Source: Thermoplasmata archaeon
Lineage (GTDB): Archaea; Thermoplasmatota; Thermoplasmata; GCA-020350865
NCBI GenBank assembly: GCA_020351895.1
Contig: CP070672.1
Coordinates: 4,094,616-4,099,650 of the forward strand
Length of the DNA: 5,035 nt
Direction of reading: 5' to 3'
Below the pieces are notes generated by a model. That model did no database searches, was not told the origin of the DNA, and worked only from the letters and a program-made list of their open reading frames with translations. Positions 1 to 5,035 of this stretch are shown here, one piece after another. Made by a program: the position numbers and the translations under genes. Numbering within the stretch: position 1 is the stretch's first letter; each line of letters starts with the position of its first letter.

Positions 1-67
1 GAGTTGAATTGTATACAAGATATGAGCGTTAACTCGCACAGATTGTATACAAAATATGAGCGTTATC
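1..67. repeat. Left copy of direct repeat: two palindrome-cored units
   Basis: Two units, each containing the perfect palindrome TTGTATACAA followed by (A/G)ATATGAGCGTT, end at positions 30 and 64, a 34-bp period. The complete unit (31-64) begins AACTCGCACAGA and is an imperfect inverted repeat around GTATAC: 12 of 17 symmetric base pairs are complementary. Positions 1-67 match 1401-1467 at 63 of 67 bases, with differences at 2, 7, 51 and 57. Similarity stops abruptly at 67. The first unit is cut by the window edge, so the array may extend further left. Its function is unknown. Operator, iteron or recombination-site roles are inference. Confidence 0.85.
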
Positions 68-96
68 ATAATATAATTCGATATCAATTCTTCTGT

Positions 97-162
97 ATGG
101 TCAAAAAGACACTGGCTGCAATGTTCGAGGATTTTCATGAAGAAAAGCCTCACTGCCCGTAA
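97..162 (+). CDS. Possible 21-residue small protein, or the C-terminal end of an upstream ORF
   Basis: The frame reads MVKKTLAAMFEDFHEEKPHC plus a final P, then tandem stops TAA TAA. A T7 tract (171-177) follows five bases after the second stop. An AT-rich TATA-like element (about 68-77) lies 20-30 bases upstream of the ATG, which would fit a leaderless archaeal transcript. No Shine-Dalgarno is visible. The same frame stays open back to position 1 through the repeat, so this could instead be the end of a longer gene entering from the left. However, the near-identical repeat at 1401-1467 is intergenic, which argues against the repeat being coding. I do not recognise the peptide. A chance ORF remains the most likely alternative. 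Confidence 0.22.
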   Translation: MVKKTLAAMFEDFHEEKPHCP

Positions 163-170
163 TAAACCGA

Positions 171-177
171 TTTTTTT
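171..177 (+). terminator. Poly-T tract (T7), candidate archaeal terminator
   Basis: A run of seven T lies just downstream of the tandem stops at 160-165 and just upstream of the antitoxin promoter. Archaeal RNA polymerase terminates at U-rich tracts without needing a hairpin. This tract would separate any transcript entering from the left from the toxin-antitoxin operon. Confidence 0.35.
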
Positions 178-182
178 CTGGA

Positions 183-191
183 TTTTAAATA
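183..191 (+). promoter_or_regulatory. TATA box of the vapBC operon promoter
   Basis: TTTTAAATA closely matches the archaeal TBP-binding consensus. Initiation about 25 bases downstream would be near 210-215. That gives a leader of roughly 25-30 bases containing the Shine-Dalgarno at 229-235. A second AT-rich element (GATATAAG, about 196-203) is a weaker alternative. Confidence 0.6.
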
Positions 192-202
192 GAAAGATAT
201 AA

Positions 203-231
203 GTATAGGAGCATCATATATGACGTATAGG
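203..231 (+). promoter_or_regulatory. Candidate antitoxin operator: GTATAGG direct repeat flanking CATATATG
   Basis: GTATAGG occurs at 203-209 and again at 225-231, spaced 22 bp or about two helical turns. The perfect palindrome CATATATG (215-222) sits between the copies. The block covers the predicted start site and the ribosome binding site. Ribbon-helix-helix antitoxins typically autorepress by binding short repeated or palindromic sites at this position. The repeats are seen directly, and the operator role is inferred. Confidence 0.35.
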
Positions 232-235
232 TGAT
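229..235 (+). promoter_or_regulatory. Shine-Dalgarno that fixes the antitoxin start at 240
   Basis: AGGTGAT is complementary to the anti-Shine-Dalgarno of archaeal 16S rRNA. It ends four bases before ATG 240. It overlaps the alternative in-frame starts GTG 231 and ATG 234, which would place the start codon inside its own ribosome binding site. That makes 240 the better start. Confidence 0.65.
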
Positions 236-239
236 GCAA

Positions 240-461
240 ATGGTAAGAGTGACCACAGATTTACCAAAGACCATGGATAAGGAATTGGATGCTCTAGTAG
301 CCATAGGTCTTTATAAAAGTAAAAGCGAGGCATTACGGGATGCGCTCAGAGAATTACTTTATAAATATAAAGATAAAATAGCACGTTTAGAAGATCTAAG
401 GAAAGAGATGGCTACCGTAAAAGGCAAGATGAGTGATGCCATAATCGATGCAAGAGAGTGA
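240..461 (+). CDS. vapB: Ribbon-helix-helix (CopG/MetJ-type) antitoxin, VapB-like
   Basis: This is a predicted 73-residue antitoxin that binds and inhibits the PIN toxin encoded directly downstream, and that represses their shared promoter. The N-terminal strand VRVTTDLP (residues 2-9) pairs across the dimer to insert into the DNA major groove. Helix 1 (about 10-23) and helix 2, starting at SKSEALRDALRELL (about 27-40), complete the ribbon-helix-helix fold. The charged, probably flexible C-terminus (about 41-73, rich in K, E, D and R) is the usual toxin-neutralising segment. The length is typical of the family. The start was chosen from the AGGTGAT Shine-Dalgarno at 229-235; a longer reading from GTG 231 would add three residues. 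The TGA stop lies three bases before the toxin ATG, so the genes are co-transcribed and probably translationally coupled. Fold and role are confident. The exact VapB family number cannot be assigned by eye. Confidence 0.88.
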   Translation: MVRVTTDLPKTMDKELDALVAIGLYKSKSEALRDALRELLYKYKDKIARLEDLRKEMATVKGKMSDAIIDARE

Positions 462-464
462 GCA

Positions 465-920
465 ATGATGAAGATATACTATTTCGATTCTTCTGCTCTT
501 GTTAAAAGATACCATTTCGAGGAAGGGACGAAGACCGTTGATAATATACTTTATGAACTTAAAAAGAAAGATGAAGCGGTTATCTCCTATTTTGCAATCT
601 TAGAGATTGTATCAGCTTTGCGAAGAAAATTAAAAAATAAAGAGATTACGAAAAAAGTATTCGATATGGCCATTGCTACTTTTCTTTCTGAGGTGACTGA
701 TTACTTCTCTGTGCGACCCATTGATGAAAAGATATTGTCCATTGCTACCAACTTGGTGATTGAGTATGGACTGAGAGCTGCAGATTCTTTACATCTTGCA
801 ACAGCAAAAGAGATTGCAGACTTTACTGGTAAAAGTGTTGTATTTATTGCCTCAGACAAAGAATTGCTCGATATCGCAGCTTTGGAGAAAATCGAAACTC
901 TAGATCCTGAAAAGAGTTAA
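465..920 (+). CDS. vapC: PIN-domain ribonuclease toxin, VapC-like
   Basis: This is a predicted 151-residue Mg2+-dependent endoribonuclease, the toxin half of the pair with the preceding gene. All the acidic PIN active-site positions are present: D8 in YYFDSSALVK, E47 in AILEIVSAL, D107 in RAADSLHLATA, and D131 in IASDKELLD. The enzyme therefore looks intact. A single PIN fold fills the protein, with no signal peptide or membrane segment, so it acts in the cytoplasm. Known VapC enzymes cleave tRNA or the rRNA sarcin-ricin loop; this one's target cannot be read from sequence. ATG 465 and ATG 468 are adjacent alternatives. A weak GTGA (458-461) is better spaced for 468. The antitoxin and toxin frames are the same, separated only by TGA GCA, which favours coupled translation and would give a fusion upon stop-codon readthrough. 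The gene ends in TAA, followed by a terminator about 70 bases on. Confidence 0.9.
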   Translation: MMKIYYFDSSALVKRYHFEEGTKTVDNILYELKKKDEAVISYFAILEIVSALRRKLKNKEITKKVFDMAIATFLSEVTDYFSVRPIDEKILSIATNLVIEYGLRAADSLHLATAKEIADFTGKSVVFIASDKELLDIAALEKIETLDPEKS

Positions 921-988
921 TCAGACACGCCCGTACTCACAAAGAGCACCACCCTTTGAAACCCGTTTAATAATATCTGACATACGTC

Positions 989-1024
989 CAGGGGGAAAGA
1001 ATTCCCCTGAAACCTCCTTTTTTT
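989..1024 (+). terminator. Hairpin plus T7 tract, terminator of the vapBC operon
   Basis: CAGGGG (989-994) pairs with CCCCTG (1004-1009). It can extend through a G-T and an A-T pair to leave a five-base loop. Eight bases later a run of seven T follows (1018-1024). It lies about 70 bases after the vapC stop. The T tract alone would suffice in an archaeon, and the stem may stabilise the 3' end. Confidence 0.55.
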
Positions 1025-1134
1025 CTTATGGTCTTTCACGTTGGTTGACTGGATAGGAAATATTCACAAAGAACTTAGGTCCTTTTAATCTCCTTTTAAA
1101 GAAATCCCAATTTTGTTCTACATTTCATAGACCC

Positions 1135-1153
1135 GCCTGAATTTCATTCAGGC
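1135..1153. other. Perfect 8-bp hairpin
   Basis: GCCTGAAT (1135-1142) and ATTCAGGC (1146-1153) are exact reverse complements around the three-base loop TTC. No T tract follows on either strand, so an intrinsic terminator is not supported. It may be an RNA structure in a 3' region, or a mobile-element or repeat relic. Confidence 0.5.
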
Positions 1154-1305
1154 CCACCAAATCCATCCCACCTCTCGCAGATGGCAAAATCCCCATCCAA
1201 AACCAACACACCCACCCCATCTGCTCGGCCTAAAAGCACAAAATTTACGGGATTTTCAAGGGTAGAGCCAGTGTACTAAAACACTCCAAATCAAGTCATT
1301 CCCCC

Positions 1306-1467
1306 AACTCACACAGATTGTATATAAAATATGAGCGCCGAACCACCAAAACCATTTCCAATCTGTGAGCGTTGACCACCAAATCCTTTACGAACTGTGA
1401 GCGTTGCATTGTATACAAGATATGAGCGTTAACTCGCACAGATTGTATACGAAATACGAGCGTTATC
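1306..1467. repeat. Degenerate tandem array of ~34-bp units with palindromic core
   Basis: Five successive units end in GAGCGTT or GAGCGCC, at 1339, 1373, 1405, 1430 and 1464; unit lengths are 34, 34, 32, 25 and 34. Units 1, 4 and 5 carry TTGTATACAA or close variants (TTGTATATAA, TTGTATACGA). Units 2 and 3 have lost it and instead share ACCACCAAA followed by CTGTGAGCGTT. Unit 1 (1306-1337) matches positions 31-62 at 30 of 32 bases. The last 67 bases repeat the left end of the window at a 1400-bp offset. The array sits 15 bases from the proline-rich tail's stop at 1482-1484. It is not a CRISPR: the units are contiguous and degenerate, without unique spacers of even length. Confidence 0.75.
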
Positions 1468-1481
1468 GCACCGAAATGACA

Positions 1482-1584
1482 TTATTTAGAAGGTGGTGGT
1501 GGAGGTGGTGGTCGACCATATCGTCCTTGATGTGGCGGTTGCGGTTCAGGGTAATAAGTTCCTTCTGATGGTACCTGTGAGGGA
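1482..1584 (-). pseudogene. Out-of-frame proline-rich tail, probable displaced C-terminus of the surface protein
   Basis: On the minus strand just past the large gene's stop, the frame codon-aligned to 1482 reads SQVPSEGTYYPEPQPP, then HQGRYGR, seven prolines, SK and TAA (1482-1484). It is open back to a TGA at 1647-1649, overlapping the last 15 codons of the large gene, and has no start codon of its own in a sensible place. It lies in the -1 frame relative to the large gene. One missing base between about 1604 and 1646, for example in the minus-strand run CCCCAAAAA (1634-1642), would join the two. Proline-rich cytoplasmic tails are plausible for this kind of protein. A chance reading of the GGN-rich plus strand (1492-1512) is the alternative. 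Confidence 0.45.
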
Positions 1585-1600
1585 ATACCAAAAAGAATTA

Positions 1601-4600
1601 TTAGGTGTTTTGCAGGAAAGATTCTTTGGATGGTTTTTGGGGTCCCTCAAACTTCTCCCAGTCACCTCTTGTGTAATTTCCTTGGAGAAACGCCGAAAGC
1701 ATGGTCTTTACGTCCAGAAATGGCAAAACGATCATGTTGCCACCACCCTCGAGGTATTCCTTGTAATATTCTTCGGCTCCCTCTACAAAGTCTCTCATTA
1801 AATCGTAGAATGAATTTCTGGCCTTCCCTGAAATAAATGCGCTCAGAATTAAGTACTTTCCCTTGTAAATCATAACAGTCTTTCCCCCGTAATCCATACG
1901 GTTTAGATTCTCCCCCTCTTTCCTAGCAAATGCATCCTTTACAAATTCCTGAACAGCTACGAACATGGCTGCGAGGATATCATCATCCTTTTCATTCCCA
2001 TCTAATTTACGGGGGATACCGGCATGCTCGATAAGCAAACCAGAATTGGTAATGAGAAAGAGATCTTCAAGTGTATAGAACCCTCTCCAGGCCAGCAGAA
2101 CAAGTATCAGCGTGACAACCAAAATCAAGATGATGATGTACCAGAACCATGTTTCTTCCCTTTCTGGTTGGGTGGGTGATGTAATTACAATGTCCATTGG
2201 TGAGGAGGTCTCGTGTTCTCCATCATTTACCGTGACCCATACGGTATCCTCGGTCACGTTCTGGGGGTAGTCGAATATAAGGATATTGCCCACCACCGAG
2301 ATATGGGGGCTATTCACAGATATCACAAGGGAATCAAGGTCACTGTCAATATCCGAGACGTAATCAGTAAGGTCAAGAATCCAAGTCTTCCCTTTCTCAC
2401 CGATCTGAGAGGGTATGCTGTTTATTACTGGGGGGTCATTCACGGGTATGACCGATACAAGGAGGGTATCCTCCGCAAAACCTCCTGCATCATCTGTTGC
2501 TCGGATGGTTATGTACTCGCTTCCGTGCCAATTCGGGGGAGCAATTATATCAACTGTATGGTTTTCATTGATATTTACAGTCAGGAAGATATTGCCGGAT
2601 GAGTAGAAAATATAGGTACCGTCACTATCGGTGAAGTAATCGTCAAGGTCAAAGGCACCCATGATGGATTCATCCTCATTGAAGAAGAGGTCATCAAGGC
2701 CTTTATTCATTACTGGAGGGTAATCATCGCCCACAGTTATGGATGTGTTGCGTAATACCTCGTCTATACCATCCGAAACAATGACTGAAAGATATACATT
2801 GTAGGGTACCTGCCGTCCCTCCCAGAATTCAGGATATATCAGCGTGAGTACAGTCCCCTTTACGCTGACGTTATCTGGATTGGATGTCTCTATCACAAGC
2901 TCTTCAATATCGTTATCATTATCTGAGATGTACCAGAAGAGGTCGAATTCGAAGGGATGATTAAAATGGACAACAAGCGGAGGTAGTGGTTTAAGGACAG
3001 GGGGATCATTTATGGGGATTACGTTCACAATAATTGTTTGCTCCAAAATAGCTCCTATTGGATCCTCGGCCCTGAATGTTACGGTCTCTTTTCCGGTCCA
3101 TTCCCCGAGAGCAGAGAAATCCACGGTGTGGTTGTCGTGGATGGTTATGTTCAGATGTGTGTAACCGTAGCTCATGTAGAGGCTGTCACCGTCGGGATCC
3201 ATGATGTAATCATCCAGGTCAAAGACGGAAAACAGGGTCTCATTTTCATAAATAGTCACATCCGGAATCTCATCCACTATGATGGGAGGATAGTCCGAGG
3301 TTATGGTGACAGTTATAAGCCTGTTTGCACTGAGTTCCCCGTCCGAAACAGTCAATTTGACATATCTCTTTTTGTCCACCATACTTTCGGGATACAAGTA
3401 TATCACAACCAGTTTGTTTACTGTCGTGTATTCAGGATCATCGGTCGTCAATGTGAGTTCAAACTGCTTATTATCTATATCACTTATGTAGGGCGAGTAG
3501 TCAAAGAGGTATTGGGTATCAAAATGAACGAAGAGGTCGGGACAACCAGCAAAGCTGGGTGGATCGTTTACAGGACTTACATTTATCCATGCCTTTTGGG
3601 AAGCAGTATAACCCTCGCTGTCCACGAGCCAGTAGGTGACCTCCATGCTTCCGTGCCTGTCCTTGAGTGATATTAACCGCAATTCGTGGTTCCCTGTCTG
3701 GTTCTCACCAAATATATAGAGAATGGAATTGTTTTCCCCTATTGTGTACCAGCTGAGTTCGGTCTTTGGATCCTGGTCGTCATGGGCAAATTGTGAAAGA
3801 TCGATAAAATGGACATCAAAATCCTCTAGCAGGTTGATGTCTGGTATAATTCCTAAAATTACAGGTTCTTGAGGGGGGGATACCTGAAAGACCGTTTGGA
3901 ACATCAGCGCTCTGTATATGGCGTAAACGACTCCGGTACCCGGTGCTTTGGCTGTAAAGGTTGTGCTGTAACCGTAGGTTGTACTCAGGTTTCCGACATC
4001 CTCGTTATTGCACAACCAATCGGATTCCACATCGCTCAGATATCCTACAGTAAAATTGTAACCGGCTGCGTAGTAGGTGTCGATTTCATCGATTTCATAG
4101 GTGATAATACTAATCACCTCACCTCCACCGTTGGCCTCTGTTCTTATCTGGATGAAATCCACAGAGGGAGCCGAAGGGGGCAGGACAGTGAATCCACTGG
4201 TGGTCGAAGCCCCACTGTTTCCCTGGGTATCCACAACCCATATTGTGAAGGCGTAGTCACCTGCTGAGTCAAAGGACTGTTCATGGAACCATTGATTGCC
4301 GCTGCCCTTATTCATACTCAGTATTATCCAGCTTCCGTTTGGATATGATATATTGATACCCACCTGAGCAACCCCGATATTATCGGTAATATTTGCAGTG
4401 AAATTGACGGGATTATTGATTTCCAGCTGTGAAGGTTGGATATTAATATCAGTAATTTGCGGTCCATCGTTATCGAGAACATCAAGTGTTAACTCACCCG
4501 TTTCATTCCAGTTGTTCACGGTATCGTTGGCAGATATATTGAAGTGAAGCATGACTGCGTTATCAGGAACCGCAATGAGGCGATCGTAGTTACTGGCGCC

Positions 4601-5035
4601 CGCACTGTTCATGCTCACACCCTGAGGGACACCAGCCCCTTGGGTCGTATCGAACCAGAAATATAGCTTGACCTCGTCAGTTTCGATATTATCTGTAACC
4701 GTCACCGAGATAGTAAAGCCATCTCCAGTTGAGGGGGAACCAACGGTCGTATAAATTATATCGGGCAGATCGTTATCCATAACTTTCAGGTCTATTTGAC
4801 TGGTCTGGTTCCAGTTATTGGTTGTATCATTAACAGAAATATAGTAGTGGAGCCATTCAGCATTTGTGGGAACATTCAAATCCTTCATGTATCCGGGATC
4901 CATTGATATGTTGTAGGGTCCGTCCGTTCCTCCCCCATATAAATCGAACCCGAAATAGACCTGGACCTCACCCACTTCTATGTTGTCTGTGGTAGATGCT
5001 GTAATTGAAAATAAGTCACCTGTCGTTGGGGAATC
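1601..5035 (-). CDS. Large membrane-anchored surface protein: Ig/cadherin-like repeats, one TM helix, cytoplasmic roadblock-like domain (5' end outside window)
   Basis: The frame is open through the right edge, so the N-terminus and any signal peptide are missing; 1144 residues are visible, counted here from the edge. Residues 1-98 and 99-198 are tandem repeats sharing DNIE, LYFxFD and NDTxNNWNxT. Residues 191-284 form an Ig/PKD-like domain. Residues 289-385 form a second beta domain with YYAAGYN. Residues 390-955 hold six cadherin/VCBS-like domains with recurring NDPP or DYPP starts and acidic DLDDY, DPDGD and DSDG motifs, suggesting Ca2+ binding. About twenty N-X-S/T sequons lie on this outer part. 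A hydrophobic helix (963-983, WFWYIIIL to LLAW) followed by arginine places the C-terminus inside. Residues 986-1114 resemble the archaeal roadblock/longin-like domain (LFLITNSGLLIEH, DDDILAAMFVAVQEFVKDAF, GGKTVMIYKGKYLILSAF). A role in adhesion or the cell envelope with internal sensing is inference. Translation ends in tandem TAA TAA, possibly prematurely (see the 1482-1584 entry). Confidence 0.88.
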   Translation of the reverse strand, partial: DSPTTGDLFSITASTTDNIEVGEVQVYFGFDLYGGGTDGPYNISMDPGYMKDLNVPTNAEWLHYYISVNDTTNNWNQTSQIDLKVMDNDLPDIIYTTVGSPSTGDGFTISVTVTDNIETDEVKLYFWFDTTQGAGVPQGVSMNSAGASNYDRLIAVPDNAVMLHFNISANDTVNNWNETGELTLDVLDNDGPQITDINIQPSQLEINNPVNFTANITDNIGVAQVGINISYPNGSWIILSMNKGSGNQWFHEQSFDSAGDYAFTIWVVDTQGNSGASTTSGFTVLPPSAPSVDFIQIRTEANGGGEVISIITYEIDEIDTYYAAGYNFTVGYLSDVESDWLCNNEDVGNLSTTYGYSTTFTAKAPGTGVVYAIYRALMFQTVFQVSPPQEPVILGIIPDINLLEDFDVHFIDLSQFAHDDQDPKTELSWYTIGENNSILYIFGENQTGNHELRLISLKDRHGSMEVTYWLVDSEGYTASQKAWINVSPVNDPPSFAGCPDLFVHFDTQYLFDYSPYISDIDNKQFELTLTTDDPEYTTVNKLVVIYLYPESMVDKKRYVKLTVSDGELSANRLITVTITSDYPPIIVDEIPDVTIYENETLFSVFDLDDYIMDPDGDSLYMSYGYTHLNITIHDNHTVDFSALGEWTGKETVTFRAEDPIGAILEQTIIVNVIPINDPPVLKPLPPLVVHFNHPFEFDLFWYISDNDNDIEELVIETSNPDNVSVKGTVLTLIYPEFWEGRQVPYNVYLSVIVSDGIDEVLRNTSITVGDDYPPVMNKGLDDLFFNEDESIMGAFDLDDYFTDSDGTYIFYSSGNIFLTVNINENHTVDIIAPPNWHGSEYITIRATDDAGGFAEDTLLVSVIPVNDPPVINSIPSQIGEKGKTWILDLTDYVSDIDSDLDSLVISVNSPHISVVGNILIFDYPQNVTEDTVWVTVNDGEHETSSPMDIVITSPTQPEREETWFWYIIILILVVTLILVLLAWRGFYTLEDLFLITNSGLLIEHAGIPRKLDGNEKDDDILAAMFVAVQEFVKDAFARKEGENLNRMDYGGKTVMIYKGKYLILSAFISGKARNSFYDLMRDFVEGAEEYYKEYLEGGGNMIVLPFLDVKTMLSAFLQGNYTRGDWEKFEGPQKPSKESFLQNT
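1694..2077 (-). other. Cytoplasmic roadblock/longin-like domain of the surface protein
   Basis: The pattern is strand (DLFLITNSGLLIEHAG), a loop with KDDD, a long helix (ILAAMFVAVQEFVKDAF), a strand pair (MDYGGKTVMIYKG, KYLILSAFISG) and a C-terminal helix (SFYDLMRDFVEGAEEYYKEYL). This order matches the roadblock/LC7-type alpha-beta fold found at the inner end of archaeal membrane proteins. The family assignment comes from remembered motif patterns, not a search. Confidence 0.6.
2087..2149 (-). other. Single transmembrane helix of the surface protein
   Basis: It encodes 21 residues from WFWYIIIL to LVLLAW, flanked outside by acidic PEREET and inside by RGF. The positive-inside rule puts the repeat region outside the cell and the roadblock-like domain in the cytoplasm. 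Tryptophans sit at both membrane interfaces. Confidence 0.85.
2171..3868 (-). repeat. Three alternating pairs of cadherin/VCBS-like repeats encoded in the surface protein
   Basis: Type A domains (ED or EN, then DLDDY-like, then GSE/GKE-TIRA) are encoded at about 3569-3868, 3011-3295 and 2441-2725. Type B domains (NDPP or NDPPV start, then YISD-D-D) are encoded at about 3296-3568, 2726-3010 and 2171-2440. Each A-B pair spans about 190 residues: NDPP recurs after 186 and 190 residues, and DYPP after 190. This suggests expansion by duplication of two-domain blocks. Confidence 0.75.
4442..5035 (-). repeat. Two tandem ~98-residue repeats at the visible N-terminal side of the surface protein
   Basis: Unit 1 is encoded at 4742-5035 and unit 2 at about 4442-4741. 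They share SPxTGD, TDNIE, EV(Q/K)xYFxFD, VPxNAxxLHxxIS, NDTxNNWNxT and V(M/L)DNDxP. The first unit begins at the window edge, so more copies may lie upstream. Confidence 0.8.

Larger units (their letters stand above)
921..1305. other. Intergenic region between convergent genes, with possible decayed coding sequence
   Basis: No gene is supported on the plus strand. The stretch contains the operon terminator (989-1024), a perfect hairpin (1135-1153), a short direct repeat TCCTTTTAA (1080-1088 and 1091-1099), and a distant inverted pair GCAGATGG (1177-1184) / CCATCTGC (1217-1224). On the minus strand one frame from 1229 to 921 has only two internal stops (TGA 1125-1127, TAA 1026-1028) and ends with TGA directly abutting vapC's stop. 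Segments such as NWDFFKRRLKGPKFF and MSDIIKRVSKGGA read like protein. I cannot identify a family, and chance is not excluded. Confidence 0.4.

Noticed and set aside
1177..1224. Inverted pair GCAGATGG / CCATCTGC as a stem-loop or terminal inverted repeat
   Set aside because: There are only eight pairs with a 32-base loop and no extension on either side. No transposase or target duplication is visible.
1306..1467. Possible CRISPR array
   Set aside because: Repeated units are contiguous, variable in sequence and length (25-34 bp), and leave no unique spacers of constant size. No cas gene is visible.
1590..1597. Minus-strand T5 run after the large gene's stop as a terminator
   Set aside because: Five T with no further U-rich sequence is weak, and the run lies upstream of the proline-rich tail that probably belonged to the same gene.
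1493..1801. Plus-strand open frame beginning in the GGN-rich stretch
   Set aside because: The Val-rich start is the complement of the proline codons in the minus-strand tail, and the rest is antisense to the roadblock-like domain.
3038..3670. Long plus-strand open frame of about 210 codons
   Set aside because: It lies wholly antisense to the surface-protein gene, whose repeats, membrane helix and cytoplasmic domain are recognisable. The plus-strand translation has no recognisable domain.
3869..4267. Plus-strand open frame of about 130 codons
   Set aside because: It is antisense to the Ig-like part of the surface protein, with no promoter, Shine-Dalgarno or recognisable domain. It reads as a shadow frame.
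4973..4975. GTG as the start codon of the large gene
   Set aside because: The frame stays open for 20 more codons to the window edge, and those residues (SPTTGD, TTDNIE) align with the next tandem repeat. The codon is therefore internal valine and the true start lies outside the window.

Overview
The window looks archaeal. The evidence is a canonical archaeal TATA box (TTTTAAATA, 183-191), a Shine-Dalgarno AGGTGAT complementary to the archaeal 16S tail, U-tract style terminators, and a large Asn-glycosylation-rich cell-surface protein. That protein ends in a single transmembrane helix plus a cytoplasmic roadblock/longin-like domain, an architecture I associate mainly with Thermoplasmatota (Marine Benthic Group D-like) and related Euryarchaeota. 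The lineage is inferred from architecture, not proven.

Layout. Positions 1-67 hold a pair of palindrome-cored repeats (core TTGTATACAA). Positions 97-162 hold a doubtful 21-residue ORF followed by tandem stops and a T7 tract. Positions 183-235 are the promoter, candidate operator and ribosome binding site of a two-gene toxin-antitoxin operon: a ribbon-helix-helix VapB-like antitoxin (240-461) and a PIN-domain VapC-like ribonuclease toxin (465-920). A hairpin plus T7 terminator follows at 989-1024. Positions 921-1481 are non-coding, or contain only decayed coding sequence. They hold a perfect 8-bp hairpin and, from 1306 to 1467, five degenerate tandem units of the same repeat family seen at position 1. 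The last 67 bp of this cluster (1401-1467) nearly duplicate positions 1-67, exactly 1400 bp apart, so the toxin-antitoxin operon is bracketed by direct repeats.

The remainder (1601-5035, minus strand) is one long reading frame whose 5' end lies beyond the right edge. The visible 1144 residues form an extracellular stalk: two ~98-residue tandem repeats, two Ig-like domains, and three alternating pairs of cadherin/VCBS-like repeats. A transmembrane helix and a cytoplasmic roadblock-like domain follow. Just past its stop, in another frame, lies a proline-rich sequence with its own stop (1482-1584) that looks like a displaced C-terminus, suggesting a frameshift.

The operon and the surface-protein gene converge on the repeat-containing intergenic region. 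The antitoxin and toxin act together as a neutralised endoribonuclease pair. The surface protein has no evident functional link to them. The most unusual element is the 34-bp palindromic repeat family flanking the addiction module, which could be operator/iteron DNA or recombination footprints. The sequence alone does not decide between these.
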